Source: Microglena sp. YARC (taxonomy: Eukaryota > Chlorophyta > Chlorophyceae > Chlamydomonadales > Chlamydomonadaceae). From it: DNA of 64,000 bases. Below, in pieces: positions 11,721-21,639 of this stretch. The position numbers and the translations under genes are program-made. Location of the stretch: NCBI GenBank assembly GCA_022414725.1, contig CM039466.1, positions 19,376,925 through 19,440,924 on the forward strand, in the 5' to 3' direction. The notes below the pieces were generated by a model. That model searched no databases, was not told where the DNA came from, and saw only the letters and a list, made by a program, of their open reading frames with translations. Numbering within the stretch: position 1 is the first letter of the stretch; the number at the start of each line of letters is the position of its first letter.

Positions 11721-12179
11721 CATACAAGCAACGTGGCATACGATGTGAATGGCCTCATCAGCTCCCAGCTCTCTGGATGTTCCATATAAGGCATGCATAC
11801 AAGCAACGTATACATATGTTCATTGCCATAAGGTTGCATGACATACAGTGTGAATGGACCACCAGCTCCCACCTCTCTGGCTGTTCCATATTACTATGTA
11901 ACGGACTGCTACTTTACCTGAAGGCCTCCATACAAGCAATGTATACATGTGTTTATTCCCAAATGATCGAGTAACTGTGAAAAACATCATACAGTGTGAA
12001 TGAAACCTAGGAGCAAAGACATAGTGAACCTGAGGTCGTTCAGGTGGTTAAGGTGGTTGGACAGTGAGCACTGCGCGAGTGCAACCTAGCTACAATACAG
12101 AGTGAACGTGAGGTGGTTGAGTTGGTTAAGATGATTGGACAGTGAGTACAGTGTGAATGCAACCTAGGAATAAGAGAGA

Positions 12180-12720
12180 GTGAACCTGAGTGAGTGTGAT
12201 TGTGTAATGTATGTCACATGTTGGTAGTGCATGTACCTAAATGAGTGTGATTGTGTAATGTATGTTACAGGTTCGCATTGCTTGTACCTGCTTTGCATTG
12301 AGTGTGATTGTGTAATGTGTGTTGCAGCATTGAGTGTGATTGTGTAATGAATATTGCAGCATTGCTTGTGATTGTGCAATGAATGTTACAGGTTGGAAGT
12401 CATTGTACCTGCTTTGTATTGAGTGTGATTGTGTAATGTATGTTGCAGCATTGCGTGTGATTGTGTAATGAATGTTACAGGTTGGAAGTCATTGTACCTG
12501 CTTTGTATTGAGTGTGATTGTGTAATTTATGTTGCAGCATTGCGTGTGATTGTGTAATGAATGTTACAGGTTGGAAGTCATTGTACCTGCTTTGTATTGA
12601 TTGTGATTGTGTAATTTATGTTGCAACATTGAGTGTAATTGTGTAATGTATGTTGCAGCATTGAGTGTGATTGTGTAATGAATGTTACAGGTTGGAAGTG
12701 CTTGTACATGCTTTGCAATG
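12180..12720 (+). repeat. Minisatellite of GAGTGTGATTGTGTAATG units
   Basis: About a dozen units of roughly 31 and 62 bp (TGTGATTGTGTAATGTATGT plus TTGCAGCATT or TTACAGGTTGGAAG). The two unit lengths alternate. Confidence 0.8.
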
Positions 12721-12827
12721 CTTTTGCATAGTCCAACTTGCACCATCCCGAACCTAAGCCTTATGCCCAAAGGCTAGACCTAAACATGATGAAACCTAGA
12801 CTGGCAAGTGCATGCCCCCCCCCGCAG

Positions 12828-12903
12828 GTTTGGATGGACATGCGATTAACATGAATCTGAACACTCAGAAACTGACGCGGCAGCGTGCATTTTTAGAAAA
12901 GTA
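12828..12903 (+). pseudogene. Decayed copy of gene X exon A
   Basis: CCCGCAG precedes a sequence colinear with the first 75 bases of the exon at 15668 (TGGACATGCGATTAACATG..., then CGGCAGCGTGCATTTTTAGA). In-frame stops make it non-functional. A second copy is at 13203-13278. Confidence 0.55.
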
Positions 12904-13000
12904 TTAGATCAGTGACCAACCTCTTAAACCTTAATCCTGAGGCCCCAAGGCTAGCCCCCCAAAACCTGAAATCTAGCCTCTCAAATCCTTGCCCCTGCAG

Positions 13001-13193
13001 CAGGGTACTACAAAGCGCACGCGGCAGCGCGTTTACGCGCACACTTTTTGAGCCCCACTGCGCATTTCGCGCAGTTTTCAACCCCCTGTGGGCGCAGCGC
13101 GCAGTTTTTGCAGTTTTTACACTACAAAGCGCTGACCAATTTGACGCTTGTGCGCTTTAAGCGCTGACCAATTTGACTAAAAGTAGTACCCTG
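13001..13193. mobile_element. GC-rich hAT-like MITE, copy 1
   Basis: Terminal inverted repeats CAGGGTACTAC / GTAGTACCCTG, 193 bp, rich in GCGC, with the internal motif GCGCTGACCAATTTGAC. The flanking CCCCTGCAG on both sides is a 9-bp target duplication (8 bp plus a chance base is possible). It interrupts a decayed copy of the gene X exon A splice region. Confidence 0.85.
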
Positions 13194-13202
13194 CCCCTGC
13201 AG

Positions 13203-13278
13203 GTTTGGATGTAGATGCGATGAACAGGAATCCGAACATTCAGAAACTGAAGCGGCGTGTATTGTGAGAAAAGGATCG
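13203..13278 (+). pseudogene. Second decayed copy of gene X exon A
   Basis: CCTGCAG then GTTTGGATGTAGATGCG, followed by CTGAAGCGGCGTGTATTG, parallels the real exon's CGGCGCGCATTG segment. Stops are present. Confidence 0.55.
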
Positions 13279-13330
13279 GATCAGTGCCCAACCCCCTAAA
13301 CCTGAAGATTAATACCTAAAGCATAAAGCC

Positions 13331-13383
13331 GAGCCCCCCACACCCTGAAACCTAGCCTCTAGGTTTCAGGGTGTGGGGGGCTC
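13331..13383. repeat. Perfect 25-bp inverted repeat, 3-base loop
   Basis: The left arm begins GAGCCCCCCACACCCTG and the right arm is its exact complement; the loop is CCT. An uncorrupted hairpin of this size is either very recent or maintained. No terminator role is expected in nuclear DNA. Confidence 0.9.
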
Positions 13384-13459
13384 TAATAAGCATAGCAATT
13401 TAGGTTACGTTGTAATTCTAGCACAAGATCAGTCCTTTGATGGCGTTTCACATGTTACG

Positions 13460-13575
13460 TAGGGAACGGCAACTAATTTTAGTGTTTGAAAAACTAATAT
13501 TAACTAATATTATTCTAGTGTTACAAAGATATTAGTTTTTCAAATAATTTCAAAATTCTGGTTAGACAGCTCGTC
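13460..13575. mobile_element. TAGGGAACGGCAACTAAT element, copy 1
   Basis: Homologous, inverted, to about 40060-40169. It contains TTTGAAAAACTAATATTAACT and its near-complement, giving an internal inverted repeat, and begins at TAGGGAACGGCAA. The far end is unclear here. Confidence 0.6.
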
Positions 13576-13619
13576 TAATTCATTCATCATTAAGGGCGCC
13601 TGGTGGCGCGTCCCGAATG

Positions 13620-13846
13620 AAATGAATTGAATCCTTAATTCAATGTATGTTAATTAATTTTAATTAAATTGTATCTAATGTTGTGTTATTTTAATTCTAT
13701 TTTATTCCTTTCAATTTAATTTAATTAACGTGATTTGAATGCATGTAATTGCTTTAAATTTTATCAATCCGAATAGGATTAAATTTCATTTAATTTGATG
13801 TAATTGAAATTCATTGAATCGATGGATGTTGCAGCTTTGTTGGCTA
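13620..13846. other. AT-rich stretch of TTAATTAA-type sequence
   Basis: Much of it is AATT/TTAA permutations; no gene. It separates two mobile elements. Confidence 0.6.
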
Positions 13847-14622
13847 TAAAGTGACGAAAATTAGAGTTTTTGAAGGGTTATTGGATTTTAAGCAGTACTG
13901 AAAGTTCCTAAACCCTAAACCCTAAACCCTAAACCCTGGTAGATAGGCTTTATTTTTAAGAATTTGATACAAGAAAAACGAGACCAATCAGGGGTCTGGT
14001 TGATTTTAAGGATTTATCACAAGGTATTGCATGTTTGGGCCCAGCGCAGACGTGAACGGTACGTCCCGTCCTTCGAACGGGTTTATGGCCAGCGGCAGGT
14101 GGCGTGGCTTGCCCCTGCCCCCGCCCCTGCCCCCGCCCGGCGTCTCATGCCCTTGCCCACGCCCACGCCCACGCACGCCCCTGGGGTGGGGTCTGTGGGC
14201 TAATTATAGCACAAGTGCCCTAGGGGATTGTTTCGTCCATTGTGATGCTTACATGTTTCGCCTCGAATTTTTGACGACTATTCCGCTCCCAAACCTATGT
14301 ATACGCACATGTTTAAGTGGTTCAGATGTGAAATGTTAGCTCAATGCAACCTTAAATCAAATTGTTAACCGTTAATTATAGCTATTTGGCCCAACCTGTA
14401 CTCCTTTTTGTGAATTGCGATGCTCATATGTGCTCTGGTGAGAATTTGTCCTGTATAAATACGGTAAGTTATATAATTCATTCAAAATATAGAATGTTCA
14501 ACTTTTTTTGATGTTTTGCATGAAACCTGAAAATTTGGTTTGTGACGGACTTACGGACTAACAGACAGACATTTTAATGGGGTAATCTCTTCTTCCAAAA
14601 ATCTGGAGATTTTTTCATTCGG
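13847..14622 (+). mobile_element. 780-bp dispersed element, copy 1
   Basis: Aligns over its full length, inverted, with 27555-28320. It runs from ATAAAGTGACGAAAA to AAAAATCTGGAGATTTTTTC. It contains a GCCCACGCCC minisatellite and AGCACAAGTGCCC, and has no coding potential. At the position where this copy has four CCCTAAA repeats, the other has an unrelated short simple repeat. Confidence 0.75.
13907..13937 (+). repeat. Interstitial telomere-type repeat, (CCTAAAC)4
   Basis: Four heptamers of the plant/green-algal telomere type, located inside the 780-bp element and not at a chromosome end. Confidence 0.9.
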
Positions 14623-14711
14623 GTATTCACTCATACTGTCTAACTGAGTCTCTCCCTACATATACGAAGCCTCCTGAAGTATATGCATGCCCTGCAGGTG
14701 ATTTTTTTTCA

Positions 14712-14930
14712 AATCTGAAAGTGGGGTTTTCTAGCTGCATGGTTGTAGGCCTCCTCCAGGGACAGCGTTGTAGTACTTTTTACTGCTTTTCCAGGCTTTT
14801 CGTAGTTTTCATAGCCAGTCAGGGCAAAAACGACTTTTTTTTGTTTACTTTTTATAGGGATAATTTCGCTAGAACAGGGTCAAAACTAGCGATCGCTATA
14901 TATAGTGGGAAAATAAATCCCTGGCCCCTG
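14712..14930 (+). repeat. 220-bp dispersed repeat, copy 1
   Basis: Starts AAATCTGAAAGTGGGGTTTT, passes CTCCAGGGACAGCG and CAAAACTAGCGATCGCTA, and ends AATAAATCCCTGG. Copies are at 43557-43765 and 47465-47640. Confidence 0.75.
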
Positions 14931-14934
14931 CATA

Positions 14935-15667
14935 TGTGTGGACAGGGATGCATTGCTGCATGCACTAATGCTGTTCCCTCTTTGAAAGCCGTAACTTCAA
15001 GAGCATTGTGTTTGAATGCATGCGCCAGCAGATTTTGACTGGGGTGCTTTGCTGTATGTACTAAATATGTTCAAAACCATAACTTCAAAAGCATTGTGTT
15101 TGAATGCATGCCCTTGCAGATGAGGACAGAGATGCATTGCTGAACGTACTACTGCTGTTCAAAACCATAACTTCAAGAGCATTATGTTTAATGCATGCAC
15201 CTGCAGATGAGGACAGAGATGCATTGCTGGAAGTACTAATGCTGTTCCCTCTCTTCCTTTGAACATAACTTCAAGAGCATCGTGTTTGAATGCATGCACC
15301 TGCAGATGAGGACAGAGATGCATTGCTGAACGTACTAAAGCTGTTCAAAACCATAAGTTCAAGAGCATTGTGTTTGAATGCATGCACCTGCAGATTTGGA
15401 CTGGGGTGCATTGCTGTGTGTACTAATGCTGTTCAAAACCATAAGTTCAAGAGCATTGTGTTTGATGCTTGCCCTTGCAGATTTGGGCAGAGATACATTG
15501 CTGTATGCACCAATGCTGTTTCCTCTCTCAAAGCTACAACTTCAAGAGCATTGTGTTTGAATGCATGCCCTTGCAGATGAGGACTGGGGTGCATTTCTGT
15601 ATGCATTAATGCTGTTCAAAACCATAAGTTCAAGAGCATTATGTTTCATGCATGCATGCACCTGCAG
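14935..15667 (+). repeat. Array copying the acceptor edge of gene X exon A
   Basis: About nine units of 80-90 bp each contain CACCTGCAG followed by ATGAGGACAGAGATGCATTG. This matches the real exon start at 15668 (CACCTGCAG, then ATATGGACAGAGATGCGTTG). The rest of each unit (AACTTCAAGAGCATTGTG, ATGCTGTTCAAAACCAT) is intronic. Every unit thus preserves a plausible 3' splice site. Confidence 0.8.
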
Positions 15668-15798
15668 ATATGGACAGAGATGCGTTGAAGAGGAAGCTGA
15701 GAAGTGATAAAAAGAAGCGGCGCGCATTGTTGGAAAAAAAGTGGGATAAAGAGACGGCCATACGACGAGCTACACAGCACAAGGAATATTGGTATGAG
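15668..15798 (+). CDS. Gene X exon A (protein of unknown function)
   Basis: Product not recognised. Acceptor CCTGCAG ends at 15667, and the donor is GAG followed by GTGTGT after 15798. The exon has two leading bases and then 43 codons: a strongly basic, probably helical segment (DRDALKRKLRSDKKKRRALL, then EKKWDKETAIRRATQHKEYW). The phase-0 end joins exactly to exon B at 16610. It is embedded between minisatellites: the upstream array repeats its 5' edge, and one degraded copy of its 3' edge plus donor lies at about 15861-15889. Upstream exons were not found; the decayed copies at 12828 and 13203 are not usable. Confidence 0.6.
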
Positions 15799-15860
15799 GT
15801 GTGTACTCATAGCTTTTATTTCACACTGCAAGCAGCAGCTTCTTGGCTGCTCCCTGATCC

Positions 15861-15960
15861 AGAACAAGGAATATTGGCATGATGTGTGTACTCATAGCTT
15901 TTATTTCACACTACAAGCAGCAGCTTCTTGGCTGCTCTCTGAGCCAGCCGCTGGGCTAAT
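15861..15960 (+). repeat. Copy of exon A donor edge and following intron
   Basis: ACAAGGAATATTGGCATGAT then GTGTGTACTCATAGC repeats the exon A end and the first bases of the intron. Both copies run into a CAGCAGCTTCTTGGCTGCTC segment shared with the inverted-repeat elements at 20869 and 39219. Confidence 0.65.
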
Positions 15961-16015
15961 AAAACAAATCTCAAAAGTATTGGACAGATGATTCTGACGG
16001 CTTTCAGATGCACTG

Positions 16016-16300
16016 TGTTGCTATGTTGCTATGTTGCTATGTTGCTATGTTGCTATGTTGCTGTGTTGCTATGTTGCTATGTTGCTATGTTGCTGTGTTG
16101 CTATGTTGCTATGTTGCTATGTTGCTATGTTACTGTGTTGCTGTGTTGCTATGTTGCTATGTTGCTATGTTGCTGTGTTGCTATGTTGCTATGTTGCTAT
16201 GTTGCTATGTTGCTGTGTTGCTATGTTGCTATGTTGCTATGTTTCTATGTTGCTGTGTTGCTGTGTTGCTATGTTGCTGTGTTGCTATGTTGCTATGTGT
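16016..16300 (+). repeat. Octamer array (TTGCTATG)n
   Basis: About 35 units with occasional TTGCTGTG variants, inside the intron between exons A and B. Long open frames here are artefacts. Confidence 0.95.
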
Positions 16301-16609
16301 TTGGCTTGGTAGAATGCCAGGGGGGCTTCCTAGAAGCTACTGCTAGTAGCCAGGTGGGTGTGGGCGTGGGCGTGGGCACGGACATGGGCATGGATATGGG
16401 CGTGGGTATGGGCATGAGTGCGGGTATGACCGCGGGCGTGGGCATGGGCTTTGGCTTTGGCGTGGGAATATGCTTGGGCATAGGCAGGAGGGCTTCCACC
16501 CTCCACCCATATTCCCCATCCTCACCCCAATCACCCCACACCCACACCCCATCCTTACACCAAACACCCCACCCCACCCCCACTCCCACCCCCACCCACA
16601 TACATGCAG

Positions 16610-16727
16610 ATTCGAGATGATGGCATCTGTGTAGAGCATAGGAGATCTGAAGAGGAGCAGCGGGAATGGTCCCTGCAGCAGAAAGCTAGTAAAGGGAAGA
16701 AGCCTGCATATCAACCGTCTCTCCTAG
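16610..16727 (+). CDS. Gene X exon B
   Basis: Acceptor CATACATGCAG ends at 16609; the donor is CTAG followed by GTACAG after 16727. The phase-0 start follows exon A. It encodes IRDDGICVEHRRSEEEQREW and continues SLQQKASKGKKPAYQPSLL, an acidic/basic, glutamine-containing helix followed by a Lys-rich turn, and ends one base into a codon. Exon C at 18635 completes that codon. A diverged duplicate (exon B') lies at 17237. No family was recognised. Confidence 0.6.
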
Positions 16728-16744
16728 GTACAGTCTAGGGGTAT

Positions 16745-16954
16745 GTAATGAGAGCGCCTGGTGGGGTGTGGTATTAAGGGAACCCATCGTACGCGGGCAG
16801 AGAACGGTCTACCACCTCGACTGGGCAAGCTACCATTGCGGTTGACAGCAACCTGCAACGCTAAGGGTGACCGTAGGGGGAATCAAACCCCCGACCCTTC
16901 GTCGTTCAAGCGATTTGGTGTACCACTAGACCAATCGTATCACTGAAACGGGCT
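16745..16954 (-). mobile_element. Full-length tRNA-derived SINE with head type A
   Basis: Read on the minus strand: CAGTGATACGATTGGTCTAG opens a tRNA-like head with A-box TGGTCTAGTGG and B-box GGTTTGATTCC. The body carries TTGACAGCAACC-type sequence, AGGGAACCC and a 3' end CACCAGGCGCTCTCATTAC. The flanking TAGGGGTAT at 16736-16744 and 16955-16963 is a 9-bp target duplication. It sits in the gene X intron, opposite to transcription. Confidence 0.85.
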
Positions 16955-17236
16955 TAGGGGTATTTATGTATGTTACAGTTCAGGGGTAGGCCACATAGGC
17001 TAAAGGGGCTTGCCCAACCGCGATAAGAAGGGCCGAAAAGAGAATGCATTGTGTGTGGAGGGGTGCTATATGTTAATATGTATGTATGTTACAGTTCAGG
17101 GGTAGGCCACATAGGCTAAAGGGACTTGCCCAACCGTGATAGGAAAGGCTTAAGAAGAAAAAGAACTGAATCCCCAAACAATGTTTTAACCAACGGTGGC
17201 CCTGAGTTGGTGCTACAGTGGGGAAATAGGTTGTAG

Positions 17237-17336
17237 GGCGTGGGGCATCTGGGATCTGAAGAGGAGCAGAGAGAATGGTTGATGCAGCAGAAAGCTAGTA
17301 GAGGGAAGAAGCCTGCAGACCAGCCGTCTCTGCTAG
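17237..17336 (+). CDS. Gene X exon B', duplicate of exon B
   Basis: GTTGTAG precedes GGCGTGGGGCATCTGGGATC; the donor is CTAG followed by GTACAA. It starts in phase 0 and ends in phase 1, exactly as exon B does, and encodes GSEEEQREWLMQQKASRGKK followed by PADQPSLL. Including both B and B' would break the frame, so they can only be used alternatively. It may be a real mutually exclusive exon or an inert duplicate; substitutions are mostly conservative. Confidence 0.45.
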
Positions 17337-17356
17337 GTACAAGCTTCGGGTTTAGT

Positions 17357-17690
17357 TGGGGGGGGGGGGGGGGGGGGTCAAGGGTGGAGGTGGAGGGGGG
17401 GGGGGAGATGGTGGAGGGTGGAGGGTCAAGAGTGGATGTGGAGGGTGGAGGGTCAAGGGTGGAGGTGAAGGGTGGGGGGTACATGGTGGGGGTCGGGGGT
17501 GGAGGGTAGGAGGTAGAGGGTGGAGGGTCAAGAGTGGGGGTGAAGGGAAGGAGGTGGAGGGTGGAGGTGGGGGTAGGAGGTAGAGGGTGGAGGGTAGGGA
17601 TTAAGGGTGGAGGGGGAGGGGGGAGGGTGGTGGAGGTGAAGGGGGGAGGTCAAGGGTGGAGGGTCAAGGGTGCAGGGCCGGGGTGGAGGG
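17357..17690 (+). repeat. Polypurine GGTGGAGG/GGTCAAGG array
   Basis: About 330 bp of nearly pure purine with T, beginning with a long poly-G run. It may form triplex or quadruplex structures and lies inside the gene X intron. Confidence 0.85.
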
Positions 17691-17699
17691 CCTTTTTCA

Positions 17700-18634
17700 C
17701 CTTCCAACTGTTTTTTCACCTTCAAACCGTTGTTCACCTCCAAACTGTTTTTTCACCTTGAAGCTGTTTTCTCACCTCCAAACTGTTGGTTACTTGCAGA
17801 TATTTCACCTCCTACCTGTTCTTCACCTTTAAACCAGGTCCAACAGTTTTTTCACCTTGAAACTGTTGGGCGCTTACAGAACTACTATCCGCCTCAGATC
17901 ATGCCGCTTCAAGACGTTTTTCACCTCGAAACTGTTCAAACTGCATCTAAACCTTCCAAATTGTTGCTTCACCTTCCAGCTGTTTGTTCACCTCCAAGCT
18001 GTTGGATACTTGCAGAACTACTATCTGCCTCGGATCATGCCGCTTCAAGACGTTTTTCACCTCGAAACTGTTCAAACTGCATCTAAACCTTCCAAATTGT
18101 TGCTTCACCTTCCAGCTGTTTGTTCACCTCCAAGCTGTTGGATACTTGCAGAACTACTATCTGCCTCGGATCATGCCGCTTCAAGACGTTTTTCACCTCG
18201 AAACTGTTCAAACTGCGTCTAAACCTTCCAAATTGTTGCTTCACCTTCCAGCTGTTTGTTCACCTCCAAGCTGTTGGATACTTGCAGAACTACTATCTGC
18301 CTCGGATCATGCCGCTTCAAGACGTTTTTCACCTCAAAACTGTTCAAACTGCATCTAAACCTTCCAAATTGTTGCTTCACCTTCCAGCTGTTTGTTCACC
18401 TCCAAGCTGTTGGATACTTGCAGAACTACTATCTGCCTCGGATCATGCCGCTTCAAAACATTTTTTCACATTCAAACCATTTCTCACCTCCAAACCTTTG
18501 TTCACCTTCCAACTGTTTTTCCACCTTCAACTGCTGATTGCTTGCATAACTAATATCTGCCTCGGATCATGCTGCTTCAAACCGTTTTTCACCTTCCAAA
18601 CTGATTTTCACCTTCATCTGTTGGATGCTTGCAG
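17700..18634 (+). repeat. 136-bp array copying the acceptor edge of gene X exon C
   Basis: Five near-identical 136-bp units plus diverged ones each contain TTGCAG followed by AACTACTATCTGCCTCGGAT and CATGCCGCTTC. The real exon C begins TTGCAG then AACTACTATCAGCCTCGGAT. Because 136 is one more than a multiple of three, the array reads open in all three frames with the same peptide. Confidence 0.8.
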
Positions 18635-18753
18635 AACTACTATCAGCCTCGGATCATGCCGCCCCTCTGGTAAGGGAGCTGGAGAATGGTCAGAGTGTGG
18701 AGATCAGTGAAGAGGAGGAGAGTGATGAAGAAAGTGTTGAGCAAAATGAATAG
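18635..18753 (+). CDS. Gene X exon C, terminal exon
   Basis: Acceptor GATGCTTGCAG ends at 18634. Joined to the single base left by exon B (or B'), it reads ELLSASDHAAPLVRELENGQ followed by SVEISEEEESDEESVEQNE and a TAG stop at 18751-18753. The exact phase match and the acidic, low-complexity C-terminus support it as the real end of the gene. Unspliced read-through of exon C in the other two frames stops quickly. Function unknown. Confidence 0.55.
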
Positions 18754-19800
18754 GAGGAGAGTGGTGAAGAGTTGAGGAGTTAGTTGAGGAGGTTGAGTTC
18801 AAAGAAGAGGAGGAGAGTGGTGAAGAGTCGAGGAGTTAGTTGGGGAGGTTGAGTTCAATGAAGAGGAGGAGAGTGGTGAAGAGAGTGCGGAGGGAAATGA
18901 AGAGGAGCGCAGGTTCTTGGGAGATGAATAGCCAGCATGCGCTAGTATTAGAATTAGAAACAGCACTAGCAGCAGCGGCAGCAGCAGCAGCAGCGACAGT
19001 AGGAGCATCATCAGCAGCAGCAGCAGCAGTAGTAGCAGAAACAGCAACAGCGCCAGCAGCAGGAGTAGGAGCAGCAGGAGCAGAAACAGGAACAGCAGGA
19101 GCAGGGGCGGCAGGAGCAGAAACAGGAACAAGAGTAGCAGGAGCAGGAGCGCCAGCACCAGAAACAGAAACAGCTGCAGCAAAAGCAGGAGCAGGAGCAG
19201 CAGGAGCACCAGAAACAGAAACAGAAACAGCACCAGAAACTGCAGCAGCAGGAGCAGGAGCAGGAGTGCAAGCACCAGAAACAGAAACAGAAACAGAAAC
19301 AGCAGCAGCAGGAGCAGGAGTGCCAGCACCAGAAACAGAAACATAAACAGCAGTAGGAGGAGTGCCAGCACCAGAAACAGAAACAAAAACAGCAGCAGCA
19401 GGAGCAGGAGTGCCAGCACCAGAAACAGAAATAGAAACAGCAGCAGCAGGAGCAGGAGGAGTGCCAGCACCAGAAACAGAAACAGAAACAGCAGCAGCAG
19501 GAGTGCCAGCACCAGAAACAGAAACAGAAGCAGCAGGAGCAGGAGCAGGAGGAGTGCCAGCACCAGCACCAGAAACAGAAACAACAGCAGGAGTGCCAGC
19601 ACCAGAAACAGAAACAGAAAAAGCAGCAGCATGAGCATGAGCAGGGGGAGTGCCAGCACCAGCACCAGAAACAGAAGCAGCAGGAACAGGAGCAGGAGGA
19701 GTGCAAGCACCAGCATCAGAAACAAAAACAGAAACAGCAGAAGCAGGAGCAGGAGCAGCAGGAGTGCCAGCACCAGAAACAGAAACAGGAGCAGCATCAG
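18754..19800 (+). repeat. Acidic-exon-derived repeats, then a 45-bp GCAGGAGCAGGAG/CCAGAAACAGAAACAG array
   Basis: First come repeats of GAAGAGGAGGAGAGTGGTGA, which resemble the acidic end of exon C. From about 18940 there is a purine-rich array (AGTGCCAGCACCAGAAACAG). Frames on both strands are open only because the repeat lacks stops; a TAA occurs at 19343 in the best plus frame. Confidence 0.8.
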
Positions 19801-19814
19801 GACTGCTAGCTGCC

Positions 19815-20757
19815 TCAGATCATGCCGACTGATCATGCTGCCTCAGATCATGCTGCCTGAGCTTATGATGACTGATCATGCTGCCTCAGATCGTGCTGCC
19901 TTAGATCATACTGCTTCTGATCATGCTGCCTCTGATTATGCTGCCCCTGATCATACTGCCTCAGATCATGCTGCCTGAGATCATGCTGCCTCTGATCATG
20001 CTTCCTCAGATCATACTGCCTCAGATCGTGCTGACTGATCATGCTGCCTTAGACCATGCTGCCTTGGATCATGCTGCCTCAGATCATGCTGCCTTAGATC
20101 ATGCTGCATCGGACCATGCAGTCTCAGATCATGCTGCCTCAGATCATGCTGCCTTAGGTCATGCTGCCTCAGATCATGCTGCCTTAGGTCATGCTGCCTC
20201 AGATCATGCTGCCTTATATCATGCTGCCTCAGATCATGCTGCCTTAGGTCATGCTGCCTTAGATCATGCTGCCTCAGATCATGCAGTCTCAGATCATGCT
20301 GCCTCAGATCATGCTGCCTTAGGTCATGCTGCCTCAGATCATGCTGCCTTATATCATGCTGCCTCAGATCATGCTGCCTTAAATCATGCTGCCTCAGATC
20401 TTGCTGCCTTAGATCATGCTGCATCGGACCATGCAGCCTCAAATCATGCTGCCTCAGATCATGCTGCCTTAGATCATGCTGCCTCAGATCATGCTGCCTT
20501 ATATCATGCTGCCTCAGATCATGCTGCCTTAAATCATGCTGCCTCTGATCATGCTGCCTCAGATCATGCTGCCTCGGATCATGCTCCCTCAGATCATGCT
20601 GCCTCAGATCATGCTGACTCAGATCATGCTGCCTTAGATCATGCTGACTCAGATCATGCTTCCTCATGCCATACTTCCTCGGATCATGCTGCCTCAGATC
20701 ATGCTTCCTCATATCATGCTTCCTCGGATCATGCTGCCTCAGATCATGCTGCCCTTC
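19815..20757 (+). repeat. 15-bp array GATCATGCTGCCTCA, about 60 units
   Basis: Units encode SDHAA or LDHAA in the frame in which exon C reads ASDHAAP. The array starts ACTGCTAGCTGCCTCAGATC and ends GATCATGCTGCCCTTCTG, both resembling exon C, so exon C is its likely source. Confidence 0.85.
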
Positions 20758-20868
20758 TGCTAACAAATTATAGGAATTATAAAGCTCAAACTAATTCAGC
20801 TTATAATAACAATACAATGTATGCACCCCACGGGCAACCAAAGGGGAGGAATAGAATGCGGAGTTCAT

Positions 20869-21062
20869 CATAGCTTTTCTTTGGGGCAATGAGCAGCAGT
20901 TTCCAGGCAGCTCCTTGAACCAGCCACTGGGTTAAGCCCCAAGATATTGGAAATAAAACTTTGTCAGCTTCCAGAAGCACTACATTTATTCAAGTTTGAC
21001 TGGGTAGCAAAACAGGGGAGCTGTCTAGAAGCTGCTGCTGGTAGCTGAAAAGAAAAGCTACA
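20869..21062. mobile_element. Inverted-repeat element (TAGCTTTTCTTT ends), copy 1
   Basis: The ends are imperfect inverted repeats: TAGCTTTTCTTT...CAGCAGTTTCCAGGCAGCTC and TAGAAGCTGCTGCTGGTAGC...AAAAGCTA. GAGTTCAT flanks both sides (20861-20868 and 21063-21070), a probable 8-bp target duplication. Relatives are at 39219-39412 and, as fragments, near 15820, 15900 and 16300. Confidence 0.65.
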
Positions 21063-21639
21063 GAGTTCATTGAACTGTTTTTCTTTCCTACCATGTGTTG
21101 CCATTCTGTCGCCATTCCGTCGCAGCACCAGCACCAGCACCAGCACCAGTACCAGCATGGTGACGCATGGATCTGGCTAAACTAGTCAGAACTGCCCACC
21201 CGGACACCCCGGGCTCCGTGTTTCGTTATTTCGCGGGGTTCGGGGGGCAGCGCGTCATTCAATTCAAGTGGGACCCCTCCCGACATACGGGTCGCATCTA
21301 GTCGCTCAATTTGCAACGCGTTGCACACAAAAAACAGTGTGATTTCATTGAAGAGCAGCACAGATTCCTAGAAGATTTGCACTCATAGTGAACATGCACT
21401 AGTGTATGTATGTATGTTACAGTCCAGTGGAGGCCCAAATATACACTAGTATTAGTAGCATGCACCTATATAAGTAGCAGAATTTAATTTAATTTAATTT
21501 AATTATTGCATGGTTTCCCAGCCAATTCTGGGCTGCTCCCCGGCCTCCAATTCCTAACCTTCCCATGCGATACCCACGGAAACCAAGGAGCACAATAAGC
21601 GGATTCGAGCCCTTGACTGCAGACTCCTTTGTGGGAGTG

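Larger units (their letters stand above)
10430..11990. repeat. Tandem array of about 100-bp units with a higher-order 495-bp duplication
   Basis: Units contain CATACAAGCAACGTATACAT, CATTGCCATAAGG and CAGCTCCCACCTCTCTGG. Segments 11128-11400 and 11623-11895 are nearly identical, including an embedded SINE fragment. The array therefore expanded again after the SINE fragment was acquired. Confidence 0.85.

Noticed and set aside
16016..16620. Cys/Leu-rich membrane protein (AMLLCCYV repeats)
   Set aside because: Octamer microsatellite reading; lies within the gene X intron.
18799..19836. 345-codon Leu-rich minus frame and Ala/Glu/Thr-rich plus frames
   Set aside because: Low-complexity reading of a CAG/CTG-type array; stops appear in the plus frame and there is no start or splice context.
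19923..20873. 316-codon (SDHAA)n protein
   Set aside because: 15-bp array; its frame follows from the unit length being a multiple of three and from its origin in exon C.
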